From contig CAUJDD010000023.1 of the NCBI GenBank assembly GCA_963169295.1, forward strand, positions 1 to 6,042: DNA of 6,042 bases, in the 5' to 3' direction. Positions 1-5,853 of the stretch are shown one piece after another. The notes beneath the pieces are model-generated. The model was given only the letters and a program-made list of their open reading frames with translations, made no database searches and was not told the DNA's origin. The stretch is from UBA4416 sp020846025. Lineage in GTDB: Bacteria; Bacteroidota; Bacteroidia; B-17B0; Aurantibacillaceae. A program made the translations under genes and the position numbers. Position 1 is the stretch's first letter; the number at the start of each line of letters is the position of its first letter.

Positions 1-37
1 TTTATCTCATAAATAACAAACAGCTTGTGTTAATTAC

Positions 38-235
38 ATTGAGTTTTTTCACAGGCTGACGTTACCTCCAATGCGCCCAGACAGAATTTCAATCGACAAA
101 TTAACGGTTGACAATAAACTTTTCGGTAGACTTTAGAGCGCGCAACTAAGTAACATTTTAGGGAACTAGAAACAGTTTTTAGTTTTTTTCTTTCCTCCCC
201 TTTTTGCGGGTTCTGAAAACCCGTTTTGGCTATCC
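38..235 (+). repeat. Left arm of an imperfect long-distance inverted repeat
   Basis: Several short blocks here recur in the same order, on the opposite strand, near the right end of the window. ATTGAG is at 38-43 (partner 5802-5807), GTTACCT at 61-67 (5785-5791), TGCGCCC at 72-78 (5773-5779), GTTTTTAGTTTTTTT at 175-189 (5633-5647), and a GCGG...GAAAACC hairpin at 206-223 (5599-5615). The span is about 185 bp here and 208 bp on the right, so the arms differ by indels. The collinear order is seen directly; common ancestry is inferred. Between blocks the similarity is poor. No convincing protein is encoded here. Confidence 0.4.
207..223. other. Short hairpin within the left repeat arm
   Basis: CGGGTT (207-212) pairs with AACCCG (218-223) around a five-base loop, and TTTT follows on the plus strand. 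It could act as a weak terminator for something entering from the left. Because a similar hairpin sits at the matching place in the right arm (5599-5615), it is better read as a structural part of the repeat. Confidence 0.4.
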
Positions 236-324
236 CAAATTTAGCACATTTGCTTTTTGCCCTCCATAGACGCTGACGCAATTGCAAAAATCAAAAGAGC
301 TAAATTCCTCCCCTACACAATTAG

Positions 325-411
325 GTGTGCTTTCAGCACTTTTTGCGCATCTCGCGTCCGCTCAGTCAAAGGCGCAGAGCCTGCGGCAGCTCGGTAATCA
401 ATTTGAAATAA
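325..411 (+). other. Short open tail, possible 3' end of a dispersed element
   Basis: After an in-frame TAG at 322-324 this frame stays open for 28 codons to TAA at 409-411. It contains the segment FLRISRPLSQRRR and ends SSVINLK. There is no start codon, so it is not a gene by itself. It is more GC-rich than the AT-rich leader after it. The bases GCGTCCG at 354-360 recur at the very end of the window (6036-6042), where another Arg/Ser/Pro-rich frame reads FLRSFAKRP in the same phase. A decayed copy of the 3' end of that element is possible. The shared sequence is short, so this is weakly supported. Confidence 0.2.
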
Positions 412-547
412 AAATTCCATTGTAAATACAATTTTTATCTAGTTTTTTTTTAATTTTGAATTTAGTAAAGATGGTATATGCCTAATTTTTATTAGGTATG
501 TTACTATACATATAGCAATAACTTAGTAATTTTTAAATTCATATCAT
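412..547 (+). promoter_or_regulatory. AT-rich leader of the secreted-protein gene
   Basis: This stretch is very AT-rich and must hold the promoter of the gene starting at 548. A TTTG lies at 455-458 and TAATTTTT at 483-490, loosely like the Bacteroidota -33 TTTG and -7 TAnnTTTG boxes. The spacing is too long and the -7 box imperfect, so no promoter is asserted. A small palindrome, ATTGTA/TACAAT, lies at 419-432. No Shine-Dalgarno sequence precedes the ATG, which is usual in this phylum. Confidence 0.35.
478..499 (+). other. Leader hairpin 50 bases before the start codon
   Basis: ATGCCTAAT (478-486) pairs with ATTAGGTAT (491-499) around a TTTT loop: nine pairs, one of them G-U. No T-tract follows, so it is not a classical terminator. 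It may be an operator-like dyad or an mRNA leader structure; the sequence does not decide between them. Confidence 0.35.
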
Positions 548-3500
548 ATGAAAAATATTTATAAAACTTTTCTTAATAAAAAACTTTTAATTTTAGGAGT
601 TTACTTATTAAATACGTTTTTCTTAAATGCACAACTATGCTACTCTCCTATTACAACTTTCACGAATGGCGGTGGAAATGATTTAACAAGTGGGGACTTT
701 AACGGTGATAGTAAAGCCGATATTGTAGTAATAGGTAATAATCAATTAAAATATTTTAAGGGAAATGGAAATGGCACCTTCAATCCAGCAATTTCATATA
801 CATGCAGTACTGTTTCTTATGGGCTTGGTAGTGTTATCGTGTCCGCAAATTTTAATTCAGATGCTTATACAGATATTGCTTTTACTACAAATACAGGTGT
901 TAAAATTGTTTTGGGTAATAGCACAGGAAGCTTTACGGCACAAACAACTTATACCGTTAGTGGAAACCCTGGCTCATTAGATCATGGGGATTTTAATAAT
1001 GATGGGAATCAAGATTTAATTGTTGGTAGTTATAATGTAAATTCTCACTATTTACTCTTAGGTAACGGAACTGGAGGATTCTCTGCTCCCACAATTGTAC
1101 AAAATCTAAGTTATACAGGACTTCCAAGATTTATTCATACATTTGAGTGGAACAATGATAATAAATTAGATTTTATTTCAGGTAAAGACATAAACACGAT
1201 TAACATTTTTATCGGTAATGGTGTTGGAAGTTTCACTACTAACACAAATTATCTTATAGGAACCCCGTTCAATATTTCATCAGCCGATTTAAACAATGAT
1301 AGTAAAATTGATATTGCAAGTATAAATTCAAATACTGTTAATGTAATATTTGGAAATGGTTTAGGTGGAGTTACTGGTTCAACAAATATTCCAATTGGTG
1401 TTTCAAACCCAGCTAAAGATATAATTACTAAAGATATAAATGGAGACAATAAGGCTGATATAGCAACATTAAATCCATTCAATTCAAATATTACTTTACT
1501 CATAAATAATGGAGCGGGCGGATTTATGGCTGGGCAAAACATTTCTACAGGCTCCACTGATCAAAATGCGGCTGCTTTTATAGCGGAAGATTTTAATAAT
1601 GATGGTGTACTTGACTTTGCAATTACTGATCAATCTGCTGGTAAAACCAAAATACTTCTCAGTAATTTTTCCTATACAATTTCCACAACTCCTGTTACTT
1701 GTAACGGAGGAAGTACTGGATCTGCATCAGTTACAATTAGCTGTGGAGCTGCTCCATATACATATACATGGACGACTAGTCCAATACAGACTACCTCTAC
1801 TGCCACAAATTTATCCGCAGGAACATACACATTATTCATAAAAAATAATGCTGGCAAAACATTTACAACAACGACAACAATCACTCAACCCCCACCTTTA
1901 AACGCTACTATTACTCAAACAAATGTCGCTTGCTCAAATACTTCTGGTACGGCATCATTATCGGTAACTGGTGGTACAGCTCCATATTTTTATACTTGGT
2001 CTAGCGGAACAGTGCAAAACCCTCCTACTAAAGTAACCAACTTAGCTCCTGGTATTCATACTGTAACTGTTAAAGACATGAAGAATTGCACCAAAATAAT
2101 TACCTTTACAATTACTTCTCCACCACCAATAAACATTGCAGTAAGTGTAACTCAACCAATTTGTTTTTCTAGTGATATTATTGCAAATTCTACAGGAACA
2201 GCAACGTTAACTATTACTGGTGGTACCAGCCCATACTCTCTGGATTGGAGTTTATTCCCAATTTCATCAAATACTATATCAAATATTCCTGATGGTAGCC
2301 ATCTTTTAGACGTAACTGATGCAAATAATTGTGTTAAAACTACAACTATTAATATTATATCTCCTCCTGATTTGTCTGGCGTTTTTTCAACTACAAATAT
2401 TTCATGCTATGGAAGTAATGATGGAAAAGCATCCGTTCTTATGAATAGTGGCACTGCTCCTTATTCCTACTATTGGAATAATTCATCTATTGCTTCAAAT
2501 TCAATAATATCTGGTTTGCCACCTGGCAATTGCAATGTTAAAGTTGTAGACGCAAAAATGTGTAATGGTTATTATGGTAATTCCATTTATGAACCTTTGC
2601 AACTTGTTCCAGAAGTTATTAGTGTGTCTAATTCCAACTGTAGTGGCAATTGCACAGGTTCAATTACTGGCTATGCTCACAACGGAACCCCACCTTACAA
2701 TTTCTCATTTTTGCCTAATACAGTGCACCAAATTGGTAATAATGCAGATCAATTATGCCCTGGCAATTATACATTTGTGGTAACCGATACTAATGGATGT
2801 GTAGAAAAAGTAGTTGTACCTGTTGGTACTAACAATGTTATTAATCCAAATGTATACTTAACAAATCTTGCAGCAATTGATCAAATAAATATTTCACCTT
2901 CGTTTGCGGCTTATTATTCATACAACTTACCAGCAAGTATTACACCACCTCCTTCTAATCCACGTAATTTTGTTGACCCAGGAAAAAAAGCGCGTTTTAA
3001 AGTAGAATGTACTAACCAAAAATCCAATGGTTTGTCTGTAGTTAGCGGAATTTGTAAAGTAAGAAGCAATAATCCTTTTATTACAATTACAGACAGTTCT
3101 TCAGCATTGAATAATGTTGGTTGGAATGGTACAAAATGGTCTGCAGACGAATTTGAAATAGATATCGCCCCAAATACCCCTGCAGGCACTAATGCTTATA
3201 TAGATTTTGTTGTTCAGGAAAGTGGTCAGGATTACAAAACTACCTGTATTGCTATTCCAATTACTCCATTGGTATATTCTCCGACAACTCCTTCAACTAT
3301 AGACGATGATAATAATCCAGATAGCCAAGGAAATAATGATGACATATGTAATCCAGGAGAAACAATTGAATTCTACCCTCTATTAGATAACGTTTCAAAT
3401 CTAAATGCAGAATACGTTAGAGGTAGATTCGAAAATCTAAATAACCTGAGCTACATAAATATTTGGAATGGTGTACCTGGTGTAAATACTACTGTGTATG

Positions 3501-3985
3501 ATGCAACTTGGTGGAATTATAATTCAGGCCAACCTCAAATGGTAAATTCAGGAACTATAAATTCATCTCCAGAATATGATTTTGTTTTTGACTTTAATAA
3601 TTCTAGTACAATTAACAACTTTAAATTATATTTAGTGATGGCAGGAGGTTTTAAATTATTTACAACTAATGCCCTTTCATTAGTTCAATGGACATTACCT
3701 TACACATTCAATAACACTAACGTTATATCTGTTTCAGAAATTGATAAAATAAACTCGAAGATAAATTTATATCCAAACCCTTCTTCTGGTACAATAAATA
3801 TTGAATCCGAAATTGAAAATCAAAATGAATTGTCAATATTTAATATAACAGGACAATGTATTATTAAGCTTGATTTCAATACTAAAACATCAATTGATGT
3901 AAATGATTTACCTAATGGTGTTTATACGTTACAATTGAAAAATAACCAAGGTGTTTTTACATCAAAAGTTGTTTTAAATAAATAA
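548..3985 (+). CDS. Secreted T9SS cargo with FG-GAP propeller and SprB-like repeats
   Basis: Probably a cell-surface or released adhesin-like protein exported by Sec and then the type IX secretion system. Residues 1-28 form a signal peptide (basic start, hydrophobic core, cleavage after LNA before Q29). Residues about 33-374 hold seven FG-GAP/VCBS-type motifs (for example DFNGDSKAD near 50, DFNNDGNQD near 148, DINGDNKAD near 296, DFNNDGVLD near 348), fitting a seven-bladed beta-propeller with Ca-binding loops; the second and fourth begin with Asn and Glu instead of Asp. Five SprB-like repeats of about 75 residues follow (about 376-760), each with a Cys near the start and a G(T/A)xPYxxxW-like core. 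Two tandem beta domains start near DPGKKARF (810) and NPGETIEF (935), the second after an Asp/Asn-rich stretch. Residues 1069-1145 are a type A sorting domain (LYPNPSSG, LPNGVYTLQL, VVLNK end). The ATG is fixed by the signal peptide. Ligand unknown. Confidence 0.96.
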   Translation: MKNIYKTFLNKKLLILGVYLLNTFFLNAQLCYSPITTFTNGGGNDLTSGDFNGDSKADIVVIGNNQLKYFKGNGNGTFNPAISYTCSTVSYGLGSVIVSANFNSDAYTDIAFTTNTGVKIVLGNSTGSFTAQTTYTVSGNPGSLDHGDFNNDGNQDLIVGSYNVNSHYLLLGNGTGGFSAPTIVQNLSYTGLPRFIHTFEWNNDNKLDFISGKDINTINIFIGNGVGSFTTNTNYLIGTPFNISSADLNNDSKIDIASINSNTVNVIFGNGLGGVTGSTNIPIGVSNPAKDIITKDINGDNKADIATLNPFNSNITLLINNGAGGFMAGQNISTGSTDQNAAAFIAEDFNNDGVLDFAITDQSAGKTKILLSNFSYTISTTPVTCNGGSTGSASVTISCGAAPYTYTWTTSPIQTTSTATNLSAGTYTLFIKNNAGKTFTTTTTITQPPPLNATITQTNVACSNTSGTASLSVTGGTAPYFYTWSSGTVQNPPTKVTNLAPGIHTVTVKDMKNCTKIITFTITSPPPINIAVSVTQPICFSSDIIANSTGTATLTITGGTSPYSLDWSLFPISSNTISNIPDGSHLLDVTDANNCVKTTTINIISPPDLSGVFSTTNISCYGSNDGKASVLMNSGTAPYSYYWNNSSIASNSIISGLPPGNCNVKVVDAKMCNGYYGNSIYEPLQLVPEVISVSNSNCSGNCTGSITGYAHNGTPPYNFSFLPNTVHQIGNNADQLCPGNYTFVVTDTNGCVEKVVVPVGTNNVINPNVYLTNLAAIDQINISPSFAAYYSYNLPASITPPPSNPRNFVDPGKKARFKVECTNQKSNGLSVVSGICKVRSNNPFITITDSSSALNNVGWNGTKWSADEFEIDIAPNTPAGTNAYIDFVVQESGQDYKTTCIAIPITPLVYSPTTPSTIDDDNNPDSQGNNDDICNPGETIEFYPLLDNVSNLNAEYVRGRFENLNNLSYINIWNGVPGVNTTVYDATWWNYNSGQPQMVNSGTINSSPEYDFVFDFNNSSTINNFKLYLVMAGGFKLFTTNALSLVQWTLPYTFNNTNVISVSEIDKINSKINLYPNPSSGTINIESEIENQNELSIFNITGQCIIKLDFNTKTSIDVNDLPNGVYTLQLKNNQGVFTSKVVLNK

Positions 3986-3996
3986 TTTAATTCACA

Positions 3997-4028
3997 AAAA
4001 ATCCGACCTCAATTGAAGTCGGATTTTT
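3997..4028. terminator. Bidirectional intrinsic terminator between convergent genes
   Basis: AAAAATCCGAC (3997-4007) pairs perfectly with GTCGGATTTTT (4018-4028), an 11-bp stem around a ten-base loop. The stem ends in an A-tract on one side and a T-tract on the other, so it can end transcription from either strand. It lies 11 bases after the stop of the secreted-protein gene and 27 bases past the stop of the minus-strand gene. Confidence 0.88.
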
Positions 4029-4055
4029 AATTTAAGAGAAACTATAATCTTTCGA

Positions 4056-4874
4056 TTATTTACCTGCTTTAATCATGGTGAATTTTAAAGCGCTTACTTG
4101 AGCAAACTCAGGGCTTTTAGCTCCAAACTTACCTTTAATATAAGCCTTTACTAATTTTGCCAATGATACCAAAGCATCAGGGTTTTCATAAAGCACTTTA
4201 TTTCGAGCTATTCTGGCATTACTCACACTCACTACTTTATTATACGCTAAAGTATTGGCAGCTTTTAAGTTCGCTAACATGGTATTTAAAGTTGTTACTT
4301 TTAAACTGTTTTCTGTTGGCGTATAAGTCGGCACACTTGCTAATAGTTTAATTAACTTGTCGTAATGATCTATCAAGTTATCATAACTTTGTTGCGAAAC
4401 CGAAATTGATTTTTTGCTTGGCATTGCCAATTTAGCCGTGCTTTCATCTGTTAATCCTGAATCTGCTTTAGTTAATTTAGAGCCGTCCACTCTCTCACTT
4501 GAGGCTACATCAGCTATTCCTGCATCTGCTTTAGTTAATTTAGAACCTTGAACTTTCGCATTAATTGTTTTGAAGTCTTTTATCGTTTGTTCATTAGCAC
4601 CTATTGCAATTAAAGTATTTAATAATTGTGTGGCTAATCCTTTTAAAGGATCAAAAGCAATCTCACGACTGTTTGTTGCATTTTTCCAACTGTTGAATTC
4701 ATTCTTAACATTCGTTAAGGCAGTTTGTCCGTTGGTTGAAGCAATTTGCAAGTTTGCTAAAGTTATACTTGTGTTCGACGGTGAATAATTTGCACCGTAT
4801 GATTGTATGAATGTTATTAAATGGTCAAAGTTAGCTACGTTTTTTGTATGACCAGTTTCTATATAAGTTCCCAT
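4056..4874 (-). CDS. Helix-rich hypothetical protein with two diverged halves
   Basis: Function not known. The 272-residue product begins MGTYIETGHTKNVANF, has no signal peptide or membrane segment, and is probably cytoplasmic and mostly helical. From memory it resembles a recurrent Bacteroidota hypothetical family; this could not be checked. Residues about 16-104 and 164-263 look like two copies of one unit. Each has an F/Y-D-x-LI start, then Y(S/T)P(S/T)xxS(I/L) (30-37 and 184-191), a Leu/Ala/Asn helix, an NAxxxR-type helix (65-70 and 219-224), and a Leu-rich helix. The linker is a tandem 21-residue duplication (110-151). The C-terminus is basic (KAYIKGKFGAKS, ...IKAGK). The start codon is preceded by an A-rich stretch with no Shine-Dalgarno sequence. 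The gene converges with the secreted-protein gene and shows no operon partner; its upstream region is the repeat-rich 4875-5853 stretch. Confidence 0.9.
   Translation of the reverse strand: MGTYIETGHTKNVANFDHLITFIQSYGANYSPSNTSITLANLQIASTNGQTALTNVKNEFNSWKNATNSREIAFDPLKGLATQLLNTLIAIGANEQTIKDFKTINAKVQGSKLTKADAGIADVASSERVDGSKLTKADSGLTDESTAKLAMPSKKSISVSQQSYDNLIDHYDKLIKLLASVPTYTPTENSLKVTTLNTMLANLKAANTLAYNKVVSVSNARIARNKVLYENPDALVSLAKLVKAYIKGKFGAKSPEFAQVSALKFTMIKAGK
4422..4547 (-). repeat. In-frame 63-bp tandem duplication inside the hypothetical gene
   Basis: Two adjacent 63-bp units (4485-4547 and 4422-4484) encode residues 110-130 and 131-151. Both begin GSKLTKAD followed by A/S-G-I/L and then diverge (IADVASSERVD against LTDESTAKLAM). 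A 29-base stretch at the start of each unit (4519-4547 and 4456-4484) differs at only two positions, so the duplication is fairly recent or under selection. It lengthens the linker between the two halves of the protein. Confidence 0.85.
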
Positions 4875-4951
4875 TATTTCTATTTTTTTAATATTAATTT
4901 ATTTGTTCGATGTTTTGTTTTGCTTTAAGAAAACAAACAAGGAAAAAAAGA

Positions 4952-4996
4952 CTTCGATAAACTACAATCCCTTGTAATCCTGAGCGGAGTCGAAGG
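4952..4996. repeat. REP-like palindromic intergenic element
   Basis: CTTCGA (4952-4957) can pair with TCGAAG (4990-4995). An inner hairpin pairs TACAA (4963-4967) with TTGTA (4972-4976). The right part, CCTGAGCGGAGTCGAAGG (4979-4996), matches a motif I recall as a common dispersed intergenic repeat in Bacteroidota and some other bacteria. Only one copy is visible here, so the repeat status rests on that recollection. It lies about 80 bases upstream of the minus-strand gene and could fall in its leader. Confidence 0.5.
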
Positions 4997-5103
4997 ACGA
5001 TTTTTTATTTAAAACTTAGGTGGCATAATCTTTTTGTTATTTGAAAACTATAATGCAAAACTGTTGCTAAGTATTGGCATTTAACAGCCTTTAACAGGAG
5101 ACA
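4997..5103. other. AT-rich spacer with no recognisable feature
   Basis: Nothing definite is seen between the REP-like element and the first traces of the 21-bp array. A T-run at 5001-5006 follows the REP-like element on the plus strand. No Bacteroidota-type TAnnTTTG box could be placed with correct spacing for the minus-strand gene downstream. Confidence 0.4.
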
Positions 5104-5398
5104 CTTTACAACTGGTTAGTTTTGACAAATAACTGGCTACACCTTTGTAAAAACTTTGTAGAAATTACCGCTTACATTTCATAGTAAGCCGCATACATTT
5201 TAGAACTCGTCGCTAACATTACAAAACTTGCCGCTAATATTTTAGAGGAAGCCGCTAACTTTTCAGAACTCGCCGCTTACAAGTTAGAACTCGTCGCTAA
5301 CTTTTTAGAGGACTCCGCTAACATTTCAAAACTTGTCGCTGACATTTTAGAACTCTCCGCTTACTTATTAGAACTAGTCGCTAATATTTCAATACTCG
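5104..5398. repeat. 21-bp tandem repeat array, heptad-phased on both strands
   Basis: Eleven contiguous 21-bp units run from 5168 to 5398 with no insertion or deletion. Each starts (C/T)CGCTAAC or a near variant and usually continues into an A/T-rich stretch and (A/G)A(A/G)CTCG. Columns 2-4, 7 and 14 are invariant. Three weaker units in the same phase extend it back to 5104. On the plus strand one frame is open from 5188 to TAA at 5407-5409 (73 codons) and reads as heptads near (A/V)AN(I/F)LEL, but has no start codon. On the minus strand another frame reads (A/T/E)SS(K/E)(M/K/I)LA per unit, broken by TAA in units starting at 5168, 5273 and 5357. It may be a decayed coiled-coil gene or a phased DNA array (21 bp is two helical turns). 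Confidence 0.9.
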
Positions 5399-5458
5399 CC
5401 GCTGCATAAACTGTTGACCTAACCGCATAGACATACTAAACCGCTAAGACAACCAAAC
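5399..5458. repeat. Degenerate continuation of the array with 24- and 18-bp units
   Basis: After the last 21-bp unit the CCGC start recurs at 5399, 5423 and 5441, giving one 24-bp and two 18-bp units (5423-5440 and 5441-5458). The 18-bp units share the start CCGC(A/T)(T/A)A and an ACA a few bases later. All lengths remain multiples of three. This looks like a diverged edge of the main array. Confidence 0.5.
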
Positions 5459-5474
5459 TGCATAAGCCGACCTA

Positions 5475-5639
5475 TGTGAAAGCCTCCCCACATTTTGTAA
5501 GCACATATTGCAACTTATTTTCAAAGGCAATAATTTTAGTTGTTGCACTATAAGCTTGCAAAATCTCCTCCCCCAACTCACTAGACGTAATAGAACAAGC
5601 GGTTTTCCAAACCGCATTCGCCAACGCACAGAAAAAAAA
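5475..5639 (-). pseudogene. Possible remnant of a heptad-repeat protein gene
   Basis: A 55-codon stop-to-stop frame on the minus strand, from TAG at 5640-5642 to TAG at 5472-5474, with no ATG. The product is protein-like in composition and helix-prone, with segments SITSSELGEEILQAY and IIAFENKLQYVL. The same frame, past the stop, is the one that reads SSKMLA-type heptads through the array at 5104-5398. The frame therefore looks like the N-terminal side of a broken gene transcribed toward the 272-residue gene. An eight-T run on the coding strand (5632-5639) at its upstream edge could mark a frameshift. It overlaps the right inverted-repeat arm, which argues against coding. Unrecognised; low confidence. 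Confidence 0.25.
5599..5615. other. Perfect 7-bp hairpin
   Basis: GCGGTTT (5599-5605) pairs with AAACCGC (5609-5615) around a TCC loop. No T-tract follows on either side, so it is not an intrinsic terminator. It corresponds in position and sequence to the hairpin at 207-223 in the left arm. Confidence 0.6.
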
Positions 5640-5807
5640 CTAAAAACAGTGTTCCAAACAATCATTACGGTAGACGCGTAACTGCCTAGACTTTAGAGTA
5701 GGCTACTAACAAGCATTCGTTCTTTTGTTTCGGGCAGTCCTGCTTCGTAGACAACATAGTTCAAGCTAAGTGGGGCGCACTAGAAGGTAACAGCGTGCAA
5801 GCTCAAT
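5599..5807 (-). repeat. Right arm of the imperfect long-distance inverted repeat
   Basis: Read on the minus strand, this matches the left flank in order: ATTGAG (5802-5807), GTTACCT (5785-5791), TGCGCCC (5773-5779), GTTTTTAGTTTTTTT (5633-5647) and a GCGG...GAAAACC hairpin (5599-5615). It is about 23 bp longer than the left arm, with the extra length in the middle. That middle carries TAGACTTTAGAG (5687-5698) in direct, not inverted, orientation relative to the left copy (127-138), so part of one arm may have been flipped. Confidence 0.4.
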
Positions 5808-5853
5808 AGCGGCGGACGAGGGAGTAATAACATTATTTCATTATATTTACATT

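Noticed and set aside
30..287. 85-codon minus-strand ORF in the left flank
   Set aside because: Its Lys/Cys/Arg-rich product matches no domain. It overlaps the repeat arm and its hairpin, and there is no sign of coding selection.
327..344. Intrinsic terminator GTGC/GCAC followed by a T-run
   Set aside because: The stem has only four pairs, too weak to call without an upstream gene.
1249..1557. 102-codon antisense ORF within the secreted-protein gene
   Set aside because: It is the shadow of the FG-GAP region, where the main frame is unambiguous. The other short ORFs inside the two real genes are shadows too.
4422..4547. Link between the 21-residue duplication and the 21-bp array
   Set aside because: The periods are 63 bp and 21 bp, and the sequences are unrelated by eye. 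The shared number looks like coincidence.
5104..5398. CRISPR array
   Set aside because: The units are contiguous with no unique spacers, differ from each other, and there are no cas genes.
5444..5665. 73-codon minus-strand ORF starting MIVWNTVF
   Set aside because: The product is rich in Arg, Trp, Leu and Cys, as out-of-frame reads often are. A neighbouring frame (5475-5639) gives a more protein-like sequence, and the ORF lies partly in the repeat arm.
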